Shown here: piece after piece, positions 57,520 through 64,000 of the stretch | Layout: each line of letters starts with the position of its first letter | Numbering within the stretch: the stretch's first letter is position 1 | DNA from: DATJOJ01 sp035507035 | Lineage (GTDB): Bacteria; Acidobacteriota; Terriglobia; Terriglobales; Acidobacteriaceae | DNA: 64,000 bases | Assembly: GCA_035507035.1 (NCBI GenBank) | Contig: DATJOJ010000035.1 | Coordinates: 215,429 to 279,428, forward strand | Reading direction: 5' to 3' | Notes under the pieces: model-generated | Told to the model about the DNA's origin: nothing | Seen by the model: the letters and a program-made list of their open reading frames with translations, nothing else | Databases searched by the model: none | Program-made: the position numbers and the translations under genes

Positions 57520-58749
57520 CTAGCTCGTGTTCGACAAGTCCGCCCCACGCCTTTCATTCCCACTCCACGTGACCACCGCGACTAACGTCGCAACCAGCAA
57601 CACCGTCCACGCTAGCACGGGAGCATAGTTGCCGCCGTAATGCTGCTCGACCAGCTTCGCCTGAATCACCGCATTGCGCGAAGCCAGGAAGTTTCCTAGC
57701 TGATAAGCAAAACCGGGAAACGTTCCCCGCACTGCCGCCGGGGAGAGTTCGTTCAAATGTGCCGGAATCACTCCCCAGGCCCCCTGCACCATAAATTGCA
57801 TAAGGAATCCGCCCAGGGCCAATAGCGGCGCGGTATGCGAATACGCCCACAGAGGAATCGCCGGAACTGCCAGCAGAGCAGCAATAACGATCGCTCGGCG
57901 TCGTCCGATCCGTTCTGACCAACTGCCAAAGACAATTCCTCCAAGAAGCGCTCCAATGTTATAGATGACGGCGACTATGCCGACCGCTTCCGGCGAGAGC
58001 CCATGATTCTTCTGCAGAAATGTCGGATAAAGATCCTGTGTTCCGTGGCTGAAGGAATTGAACGCGAACATCAGAACCACCAGAAACGAAAAGCTGCCCA
58101 GATACTTCAAAATGTCTTTGCCCAACCTGCTCTCGGCCTTCCTCGACACCTGTCCCTGCAGCCAGGCCGGCGATTCATCGACTTTTGTTCGAATGTAAAT
58201 AACGAGGAAAGCCGGCAGCGCCCCGATCACAAACATGCCGCGCCAGCCCACAATCGCAAACAATGTCGCGTAAAGCAACGCTGCAATGAGATATCCGATC
58301 ACATAACCTTCTTGCAGCAAACCGGAGAAGAATCCCCGGCCTTCCTTTGGCAAGGTTTCAAACGCCAACGCCGCGCCCACGCCCCATTCGCCGCCCATGG
58401 CAATTCCGAAGCATGCACGCATGACTAGGAAGAATCTCAGCGAAGGTGCAAATGCCGATGCCAACTCGAATACCGAGTACGCGATGATGTCGACCATCAG
58501 CGTCGGCCGTCGTCCAAAGCGGTCCGCCATCAACCCAAACAGGAATGCACCGACCGGCCGCATCGCAAGCGTCAGAAAAATCGCTTCAGTAATCGCAGAA
58601 ATCTTCGCATGGAACTCGCCCGCGATGGCGCTCACACTGAAGATCAGAATAAAGAAATCAAATGCGTCCAGCGCCCAACCCAGAAAGCAGGCGATGAAGG
58701 TATTCATCTGGACGGGGGTGAGCCTGCGAAAGTGGCTCAAGGATTTCAT
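57520..58749 (-). CDS. MFS transporter (SHS/organic-acid type)
   Basis: A 409-residue MFS carrier with 12 helices. The loop 2-3 motif GLMADRFGRRPTLMV and the helix 4-5 block RACFGIAMGGEWGVGAALAF are of the sialate/lactate (SHS) type. Likely substrate: a monocarboxylate or other organic acid; this is from motif only. The gene is convergent with the small membrane protein and divergent from queD across 115 nt. Confidence 0.88.
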   Translation of the reverse strand: MKSLSHFRRLTPVQMNTFIACFLGWALDAFDFFILIFSVSAIAGEFHAKISAITEAIFLTLAMRPVGAFLFGLMADRFGRRPTLMVDIIAYSVFELASAFAPSLRFFLVMRACFGIAMGGEWGVGAALAFETLPKEGRGFFSGLLQEGYVIGYLIAALLYATLFAIVGWRGMFVIGALPAFLVIYIRTKVDESPAWLQGQVSRKAESRLGKDILKYLGSFSFLVVLMFAFNSFSHGTQDLYPTFLQKNHGLSPEAVGIVAVIYNIGALLGGIVFGSWSERIGRRRAIVIAALLAVPAIPLWAYSHTAPLLALGGFLMQFMVQGAWGVIPAHLNELSPAAVRGTFPGFAYQLGNFLASRNAVIQAKLVEQHYGGNYAPVLAWTVLLVATLVAVVTWSGNERRGADLSNTS

Positions 58750-58864
58750 CGTTAGAGGGTCTAAGTTCAGCGCATGGTAGCATATCGTGCCTGTGGGCTA
58801 GCCCCCGATACTACCGCCTCCCGTCGTACAATAAATATAAGCTCGGCCCATACCAGAGGAATTC

Positions 58865-59242
58865 ATGTTCGAAGTCACCGTCGAAGATACGTTTGCCGCA
58901 GGCCACTACCTGCGCAATTACAAAGGAAAGTGCGAAAACCCGCACGGCCACAACTATAAAGTTCGCGTGACGCTGGCGGGCAAGGAGTTGGATAAAGCCG
59001 GCCTGCTGCTGGACTTCAAAGACCTGCGTGAAGTCATGAAACACGTGGTCGATCGGCTCGATCATCAGATGATCAACGATATCGAGCCTTTCAAGGTCTT
59101 AAATCCCTCGGCGGAGAATCTGGCCAAGTACTTTTACGACGAAACCAATCAGAAACTCGAGCGCGTCACTCAGGGAAGGGTTCACGTGAAAAACGTTACC
59201 GTGTTCGAAACCGATACCACGACCGCAACCTACAGCGAATGA
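58865..59242 (+). CDS. queD: 6-carboxytetrahydropterin synthase
   Basis: Makes 6-carboxy-tetrahydropterin from 7,8-dihydroneopterin triphosphate, the first step to queuosine precursors. The 125-residue protein shows the zinc ligands H14, H27 and H29 and the catalytic C23 (GHYLRNYKGKCENPHGHNYK), followed by DLREVMKHVVDRLDHQMIND. An AGAGGA Shine-Dalgarno precedes the ATG. queE and queC follow on the same strand, separated by repeat elements. Confidence 0.96.
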   Translation: MFEVTVEDTFAAGHYLRNYKGKCENPHGHNYKVRVTLAGKELDKAGLLLDFKDLREVMKHVVDRLDHQMINDIEPFKVLNPSAENLAKYFYDETNQKLERVTQGRVHVKNVTVFETDTTTATYSE

Positions 59243-59252
59243 GCGATGTGGC

Positions 59253-59307
59253 GATCTGATGATCGGGCCATCGCATCATCGAATGCCGATCACCCGATGA
59301 CCAGATC
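59253..59307. repeat. Inverted repeat between queD and queE
   Basis: Left arm GATCTGATGATCGGGCCAT (59253-59276) and right arm (59283-59307, ending CCCGATGACCAGATC) are imperfect reverse complements spaced by 6 nt. It nearly fills the queD-queE gap. Confidence 0.6.
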
Positions 59308-59323
59308 TTCGATCTAAGATGTC

Positions 59324-60007
59324 ATGCAAGTCACCGAGATTTACAAGTCGATCCAGGGTGAGTCCACCTACGCCGGCCTTCCTTGTGTCTTCGTCCGCCT
59401 GACCGGCTGCAATCTGCGCTGCTCCTGGTGTGACAGCGAATACACGTTCAGCGGCGGCCATAAGATGACTGCCGAAGAGGTCATCGAGGAAGTGGAGCAA
59501 CTGAGCCCCACCGGCGGGCTGGTCGAAATCACCGGCGGCGAACCACTCTTGCAGGAGCGCGAGATCGTGCCGGTGATGCAAAACCTGCTGAACACCGGAT
59601 ACACCGTCCTGCTTGAAACCAGCGGCGAGCGACCATTGGAGCGAGTGCCCAAGGGGGTGGTCAAGATTGTTGACGTCAAGTGCCCAAATTCCGGCGAACC
59701 CGACACCTTCCGCATCGAGAATCTCGAATGCCTGGACTCGAGCGACGAAGTAAAGTTCGTCATCAGCGACCGCTCCGACTATGAGTTTGCCCGCGGTTTC
59801 GTGGTTACCCACAATCTTGCGCGCATGGTCAACGCCGTGCTGTTTTCACCGGCGTTCGGCAAAGATGCAACTGGAACGCGAGACACTTCCCATTGCCTGG
59901 TCGATCCTCAGGAACTTGCCGAATGGATGCTGGCGGACAACGTCGCGGCGCGCCTTAGCCTGCAGATCCATAAGTTCATCTGGGATCCAGCCATGAAGGG
60001 GGTTTGA
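59324..60007 (+). CDS. queE: 7-carboxy-7-deazaguanine synthase
   Basis: A radical-SAM enzyme of 227 residues that rearranges 6-carboxytetrahydropterin to CDG. The cluster cysteines are C29, C33 and C36 (CNLRCSWCDSEY). The MQVTEIYKSIQGEST start, VEITGGEPLLQ and VKFVISDRSDYE are family blocks. There is a start codon 3 nt after TAAGAT, and no Shine-Dalgarno is visible. Confidence 0.96.
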   Translation: MQVTEIYKSIQGESTYAGLPCVFVRLTGCNLRCSWCDSEYTFSGGHKMTAEEVIEEVEQLSPTGGLVEITGGEPLLQEREIVPVMQNLLNTGYTVLLETSGERPLERVPKGVVKIVDVKCPNSGEPDTFRIENLECLDSSDEVKFVISDRSDYEFARGFVVTHNLARMVNAVLFSPAFGKDATGTRDTSHCLVDPQELAEWMLADNVAARLSLQIHKFIWDPAMKGV

Positions 60008-60011
60008 GCGA

Positions 60012-60097
60012 AGGCAGAAGTCAGGGAGTAAGAATTTAGAAGTGAGGTTGTGCACAGGTCTCCACTCTGCATTCTGAATTCTTACTTCTTACCTTTA
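60012..60097. repeat. Inverted repeat between queE and queC
   Basis: Left arm GAGTAAGAATTTAGAAGTGA (60025-60044) and right arm (60065-60097, containing CTGAATTCTTACTTC) are imperfect reverse complements around GTGCAC. This family differs in sequence from the queD-queE element. Confidence 0.55.
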
Positions 60098-60117
60098 GAT
60101 TCCGCGCTCGTTCTTTA

Positions 60118-60810
60118 ATGGGGCCCGCAACCAAATCTCGCGCAATGGTTCTCCTCAGCGGTGGCATGGATTCCTGTGTCTGTGCTGCCATGGCCGTCCG
60201 AGAATTCGAGACCGCAGCGGTTCACGTCAGCTATGGGCAACGGACCGAGGTGCGTGAGCGGCATGCTTTCCTGGCCATCTGTGAGCGTCTGGGCATTCAT
60301 GAGAAGCTGATGGTCAGGAACGAAGCTCTGCGCGCCATTGGCGGATCGGCGCTCACTGATAAGAAAATCGCGGTTCCGGAGTCAAGGGAAATCGGCGCCG
60401 ACATTCCCCTTACGTACGTTCCTTTTCGCAACGCACATTTTCTCTCGGTCGCGGTGAGTTGGGCGGAAGTATTGGGAGCGGAGAAGATCTTCATCGGTGC
60501 CGTAGAGCAGGACAGTTCCGGCTATCCTGACTGCCGGCCAGCTTATTATCAAGCTTTTAACCAGGTCATCAAGACTGGTACCAAAGAAGGCCGCATTAGA
60601 ATTGAGACTCCGCTGATCGGAATGCGCAAGTCGGAGATTGTGACGCGTGGCCTTGAAATAGGCGCTCCCTTCGATTTAACGTGGTCATGTTACAGCCGCG
60701 AAGATCGCGCCTGTGGAGTGTGCGATAGTTGTACACTTCGATTACGAGCATTTCGGGAAGCCGGGGCATCTGACCCATTGCCCTATGAGGAAGCAGTCGC
60801 GCGGCGATAG
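60118..60810 (+). CDS. queC: 7-cyano-7-deazaguanine (preQ0) synthase
   Basis: An ATP-dependent ligase of 230 residues that turns CDG and ammonia into preQ0. The PP-loop is SGGMDS (14-19), and the zinc ligands are C191, C199, C202 and C205 (CYSREDRACGVCDSCTLR). The VPFRNAHFLSVAVSWAE and GAVEQDSSGYPDCRPAYYQA blocks are diagnostic. It ends the queDEC run. No preQ1-type riboswitch was seen upstream of the set. Confidence 0.96.
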   Translation: MGPATKSRAMVLLSGGMDSCVCAAMAVREFETAAVHVSYGQRTEVRERHAFLAICERLGIHEKLMVRNEALRAIGGSALTDKKIAVPESREIGADIPLTYVPFRNAHFLSVAVSWAEVLGAEKIFIGAVEQDSSGYPDCRPAYYQAFNQVIKTGTKEGRIRIETPLIGMRKSEIVTRGLEIGAPFDLTWSCYSREDRACGVCDSCTLRLRAFREAGASDPLPYEEAVARR

Positions 60811-60882
60811 ACACTTTCCCGGTGGTGCTGGGACGTTATTTCCGGGTCGATCTGAAAAACTTCTTTTCCGCTGGAGGCAAAC

Positions 60883-62061
60883 ATGAAGCAGCGTTTGGGT
60901 TTGGTGATTACGGTTCTCATAAGTCTGATGTTCAGTTGGTGCGTTCCCTTCGCGCTCGCCGACGTGACTGGTACCGTCAAGGGCGTTTGCAAGGATACGG
61001 AAGGCAAGCCCATCGTGGGCGCCATCGTGGAGTGGGTCAACGGCGAAAATGGCCGTAAATACGACCTCAAGACCAACGACAAGGGTGAATACTTCACTCT
61101 GGGCGTCATCCCTGGCCGCTATCGAGTGACGCTGACGAAAGACGGTAAGCAGATCTATTATTTCAATGGCGTGATCGTCCAGGGCGATGAAGTTGCGGTC
61201 GACTTCGACATGCAGAAAGAGATGGGTGCGGCCGCCCAGGCTTCCGGCATGTCGGCGGACCAAGCCAAGCAGCAGCAAGATGCACAGGCCAAAGTTGCAA
61301 AGGAAAACAACACGATCAAGGCACTCAACGAAAAACTCTCGGCCGCGAAACAATCCGCGGATGCGGGCAACCTGGATGCCGCAGTGAGCACCATGACCGA
61401 AGCTACGCAGATGGATCCCAATCGCGATCTGCTCTGGGCCAAGCTCGGCGAATACAACCTCGCCGACGCCGGGAAGGTAACCGATGCCGCGGAAAAGACC
61501 AAGCATTACAGCGACGCGGCCGACGATTATTCGAAAGCGGTCGATCTGAGACAGAAAGCCATGGATACCGATCCCAAGGCCAAAACGCCCGACGCCACCA
61601 AGATTCTGGCGCAGTATTACAACAACCTCGGACAGGCAGACGCTAAGACTGCAAAAACCGATGACGCTGTAAAGGCCTACACTCAGGCGGCGCAATTGGA
61701 CCCTGCTGCAGCCGGTCAGTATTACTTCAACTTGGGAGCCATTCTCACCAACGCCAATACCACCAACGACTCCAAGATGCGTGCGGCTGCGGCCGATGCC
61801 TTCGATAAGGCCATCGCTGCCGACCCCAACCGCGCCGACGCCTATTATTGGAAGGGGACGAACCTGATTGGCGCTGCCACTCTGCAAGGCGACAAAATGG
61901 TCGCGCCGCCAGGTACTGCCGAGGCGTTCCAGAAGTATCTGGAATTACAACCGACCGGCCCGCACGCCGAAGAAGCCAAGGCTATGCTGACCAGCCTAGG
62001 CTCAACTATCGAGACCAATTACGGCAAAAAGAGCAAATCGGCTGCCAAGAAACCGCAATAG
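60883..62061 (+). CDS. Secreted protein: carboxypeptidase-like regulatory domain plus TPR
   Basis: A protein of 392 residues with a signal peptide (cleavage near ALAD). Residues ~25-110 are a CarboxypepD_reg-type beta sandwich (GTVKGVCKDTEGKPIVGAIV ... GEYFTLGVIPGRYRVTLTK). The remainder is helical and TPR-like, with Ala/Lys/Asp-rich segments such as NLDAAVSTMTEATQMDPNRD and AKTDDAVKAYTQAAQLDPAA. A GGAGG Shine-Dalgarno precedes the ATG. A strong hairpin terminator follows directly. Function unknown; a periplasmic protein-interaction role is likely. Confidence 0.85.
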   Translation: MKQRLGLVITVLISLMFSWCVPFALADVTGTVKGVCKDTEGKPIVGAIVEWVNGENGRKYDLKTNDKGEYFTLGVIPGRYRVTLTKDGKQIYYFNGVIVQGDEVAVDFDMQKEMGAAAQASGMSADQAKQQQDAQAKVAKENNTIKALNEKLSAAKQSADAGNLDAAVSTMTEATQMDPNRDLLWAKLGEYNLADAGKVTDAAEKTKHYSDAADDYSKAVDLRQKAMDTDPKAKTPDATKILAQYYNNLGQADAKTAKTDDAVKAYTQAAQLDPAAAGQYYFNLGAILTNANTTNDSKMRAAAADAFDKAIAADPNRADAYYWKGTNLIGAATLQGDKMVAPPGTAEAFQKYLELQPTGPHAEEAKAMLTSLGSTIETNYGKKSKSAAKKPQ

Positions 62062-62068
62062 TCCGTGA

Positions 62069-62095
62069 AAACGGGGCGATGGAATCGCCCCGTTT
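62069..62095 (+). terminator. Intrinsic terminator after the TPR gene
   Basis: Perfect 12-bp stem AAACGGGGCGAT / ATCGCCCCGTTT with a 3-nt loop, 8 nt after the stop codon. The core matches the hairpin at 47017-47036. Confidence 0.7.
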
Positions 62096-62255
62096 CATCC
62101 TCTCCATTCGGTGCGGCGCTTCCCCACAACCTGCCGTTACGAAGGTTACGCAAACCCGCACTATCGCTGCCTTCCCGTCGGCCAGCTTCGCTAGAGTAGA
62201 ACTTTGAAGCATTCGGCGGAATTCGTGTCCCCGCCTGAGAATCTCTCCCCAAACC

Positions 62256-63419
62256 ATGGCAGCCGCAAGCAACGCTCCGATCCCGGTTTCTCTCGAACCC
62301 TCGAAGGGTTCCGGTCCGGTGGACACGCATGCGCTCCTCGCCGCTATGCTGCACGCTCGAGAGCACGTCAGCGATCTCATCTTTTCCCCAGGCCGTCTGC
62401 CACAAGTCGAGATCCATGGCCAGCTTTTCTCGGTCGAAGGCCCCGGGCTTCATCCTCTCAGCGCCGATGAAACCCGGCGCATCGCCTCCGATCTCATTGG
62501 GGAAAACAAACAAGCTATTGCTGTATTGCGCGAGCAGGGATATTGCGATGTCTCTCACGGCATGTCCGGGCTCGCCCGCTTCCGGGTCAACGTTTTTATC
62601 CAGCGCGGAAGTTGCGCGGTCGTTATGCGAGTCATCCCCACGAAGATTCCTGACCTCGCAACACTGGGCCTCCCTTCTCAACTCGAGGAAATTTCGCAAT
62701 TTCGCGACGGAATTGTTCTAGTTACTGGACCGCGAGGTTCGGGCAAATCGTCCACTTTGGCCGCGCTTCTCGATCGCATCAATCAGCAGCGTGTCTGCCA
62801 CATCATCACCATCGAAGATCCTATCGAATTTCTGCACAACCACAAGCGAGCCACTGTTCATCAGCGCGAGTTGCACAGCGACACGCCAAGCATCGCTCTG
62901 GCTCTGCGTGCTGCGCTTCGTCAGGCGCCCTCCGTGATTCTGCTGGGGGAGACTCGCGAGCGTGAAACCATGGAATTGCTCCTGGAAGCAGCGGAAACTG
63001 GACATCTTGTCCTCTCCAGCCTGAACACCATGAACGCAGCCCAGACCGTCGAGCGAATCGTCAACTCATTCTCTGTCTCGGAACAGCCAGCTATCCGCGA
63101 TCGCCTAGCCCGCACGTTGCGTTTCGTAGTTTCTCAACGGCTGATCCCCCGCATTGACAATTTGGCGCGCGTACCCGTGGTGGAGATCTTTAACGCGCCA
63201 TTCCAGGCGCTAGATGGCCCGCAAATTCGCGAAGTCCTCTTTGAGAACCTGAGAGACAGCGGTTCTGACGGCGTGACGCACATTGATGCCGAAATTGAGA
63301 AGCTGGTCCGCACCGGCGTAATAGATGTCAAAACAGCACTCACCCACGCCAGCGATGCCCGGAAACTGAAAAAGTCGCTCGCCGATTTTAAAGGGTTGGC
63401 CTCCGCCGCCTCCAATTAG
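62256..63419 (+). CDS. PilT-like type IV pilus retraction/twitching ATPase
   Basis: A cytoplasmic secretion ATPase of 387 residues. The N-terminal PAS-like half is followed by Walker A GPRGSGKSS (158-166), the Asp box around CHIITIEDPIEFLHNHK, Walker B ILLGETRE (228-235) and ETGHLVLSSLNT. PilT hydrolyses ATP to retract pili. Two changes stand out: the usual 'EDPDVI' before the Walker B strand reads QAPSVI here, and the His box TLHT is SLNT, so the His is an Asn. The catalytic Glu of GETRE is kept. It may be a PilT paralogue with altered activity. Confidence 0.88.
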   Translation: MAAASNAPIPVSLEPSKGSGPVDTHALLAAMLHAREHVSDLIFSPGRLPQVEIHGQLFSVEGPGLHPLSADETRRIASDLIGENKQAIAVLREQGYCDVSHGMSGLARFRVNVFIQRGSCAVVMRVIPTKIPDLATLGLPSQLEEISQFRDGIVLVTGPRGSGKSSTLAALLDRINQQRVCHIITIEDPIEFLHNHKRATVHQRELHSDTPSIALALRAALRQAPSVILLGETRERETMELLLEAAETGHLVLSSLNTMNAAQTVERIVNSFSVSEQPAIRDRLARTLRFVVSQRLIPRIDNLARVPVVEIFNAPFQALDGPQIREVLFENLRDSGSDGVTHIDAEIEKLVRTGVIDVKTALTHASDARKLKKSLADFKGLASAASN

Positions 63420-63456
63420 ATTTTCCTTACCAAGCCTCGTATCATCAGTTCTCTGA

Positions 63457-64000
63457 TGTCATCGCCCGTTTCAACCCTGGTTCTCAGTTTTGAAGACGCT
63501 CGCCATGTGGTCGAGCATCATGCCGCGCTTTTGCATGACCGTGGCAAGGAGCTGGTCGACCTTCTCGATGCTGCGGGGCAGGTGCTTGCTGAACCGGTGT
63601 TTGCCGACCGCAATTTCCCTCCATTTTCCCGCGCCACTCGCGACGGCTATACGGTCCGAGCCGCCGACTTTGCGAACCAGTCGGCGAATCTCCAGGTCGT
63701 CGGCGAAATCAAGGCTGGGGCCGCGGAAACCGGCCTCAAATTAGAAGCTGGCCAGGCGGCCGCAATCATGACCGGCGCTCCAGTGCCTGCTGGCGCTGAT
63801 GCCGTCGTCATGGTCGAGTACACATCGCGAGTCGCTGGTCGTGTCGAGATCTCCCGAGCCGCAACCGCCGGCGAGAACATTGTTCCGGCAGGTGCAGAGG
63901 CCAAGCGCGGCGAACGTCTGCTCTCTCCCGGCATGCGGCTGACTCCCGCCGCAATCGCAGTCGCTGCTTCGGCCGGAAAATCGCGAATCCTCGTTTACTC
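63457..64000 (+). CDS. moeA: Molybdopterin molybdotransferase, 5' part
   Basis: The first ~181 residues of MoeA, which inserts molybdenum into molybdopterin; the gene runs past the window end. Recognisable are SFEDARHVVEHHAALL, the PFSRATRDGYTVRA motif (usual form FDRSAMDGYA), IMTGAPVPAGADAVVMVEY and GENIVPAGAEAKRGERLL. TATCAT lies 10 nt before the ATG. Confidence 0.92.

Noticed and set aside
58750..58864. Possible preQ1 riboswitch before queD
   Set aside because: The region lacks the compact pseudoknot pattern with an A-rich tail. It contains only an MFS/queD divergent promoter region with TACAAT and a Shine-Dalgarno.
59253..60097. Possible CRISPR repeats in the que cluster gaps
   Set aside because: There are only two arms per gap in inverted, not direct, order, with no regular spacers and no cas genes.
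60742..61887. A long minus-strand open frame of 381 codons opposite queC and the TPR gene
   Set aside because: It lies antisense to two well-supported genes and has no recognisable domain. Long antisense frames are expected at this base composition.

Overview
The window reads as a chromosomal segment of an Acidobacteriota bacterium, most likely class Terriglobia. No rRNA or taxonomic marker tree was available. The assignment rests on gene families typical of that group: a secreted protein with GloVer-type repeats, a VWFA-related secreted protein, serine/threonine kinases fused to PD40 propellers or TPR arrays, TonB-like proteins with long Pro-rich linkers, and a DUF6677-like membrane protein. 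Genes are dense, on both strands, with moderately high GC. I saw no phage, transposase, CRISPR array, tRNA or rRNA.

Layout. 0-6.5 kb: a membrane protein fragment, a PEGA-domain protein, gatB, a zinc-ribbon coiled-coil protein, an ABC-F ATPase and a Nudix hydrolase. 6.6-11.7 kb: a minus-strand operon of TolC-like protein, HlyD/EmrA-like adaptor, cytidylate-kinase-like protein and SDR, with a TonB-like gene diverging from it. 11.8-17.8 kb: FAD amine oxidase, trxB with a UBP-type zinc finger, a three-cluster Fe-S protein, proline dehydrogenase and a SirB1-like protein. 17.9-26.8 kb: two divergent kinases, a VWA protein and a large surface protein. 27.1-34.1 kb: RNase P RNA, MgtC, pyrC-pyrB-pyrR and an acyl-ligase/carrier/acyltransferase fusion. 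34.4-40.5 kb: an ECF sigma operon, a PG-binding protein, an HtrA/Deg protease, OsmC and small zinc-binding proteins. 40.7-47.9 kb: a large TonB-like protein and secreted proteins. 45-58.7 kb: peptide metabolism (M20 and M24 peptidases, OPT and POT transporters), with HNH, ComF, YggS, inorganic pyrophosphatase, an AlkD-like protein and an MFS carrier. 58.8-64 kb: queD-queE-queC, a TPR protein, a PilT-like ATPase and the start of moeA.

Themes. Envelope and energy-transduction genes dominate. Peptide and amine catabolism (two peptidases, two peptide-transporter families, amine oxidase, proline dehydrogenase) suggests scavenging of proteinaceous substrate. Biosynthetic sets are pyrimidine (pyrRBC) and queuosine precursor (queDEC).

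The most notable non-coding signals are (1) many genes whose -10 hexamer lies only 4-9 nt before the start codon, which implies leaderless mRNAs; (2) an RNase P RNA with an enlarged P12-like arm that resembles a dispersed repeat found elsewhere in the window; (3) several families of intergenic inverted-repeat elements, including a pair in opposite orientation flanking one gene; and (4) two divergent genes whose start codons are 23 nt apart and whose -10 boxes overlap. I did not find a clear-cut new multi-gene defence or biosynthetic system. The most novel items are these regulatory and RNA features and a few unusual protein architectures.
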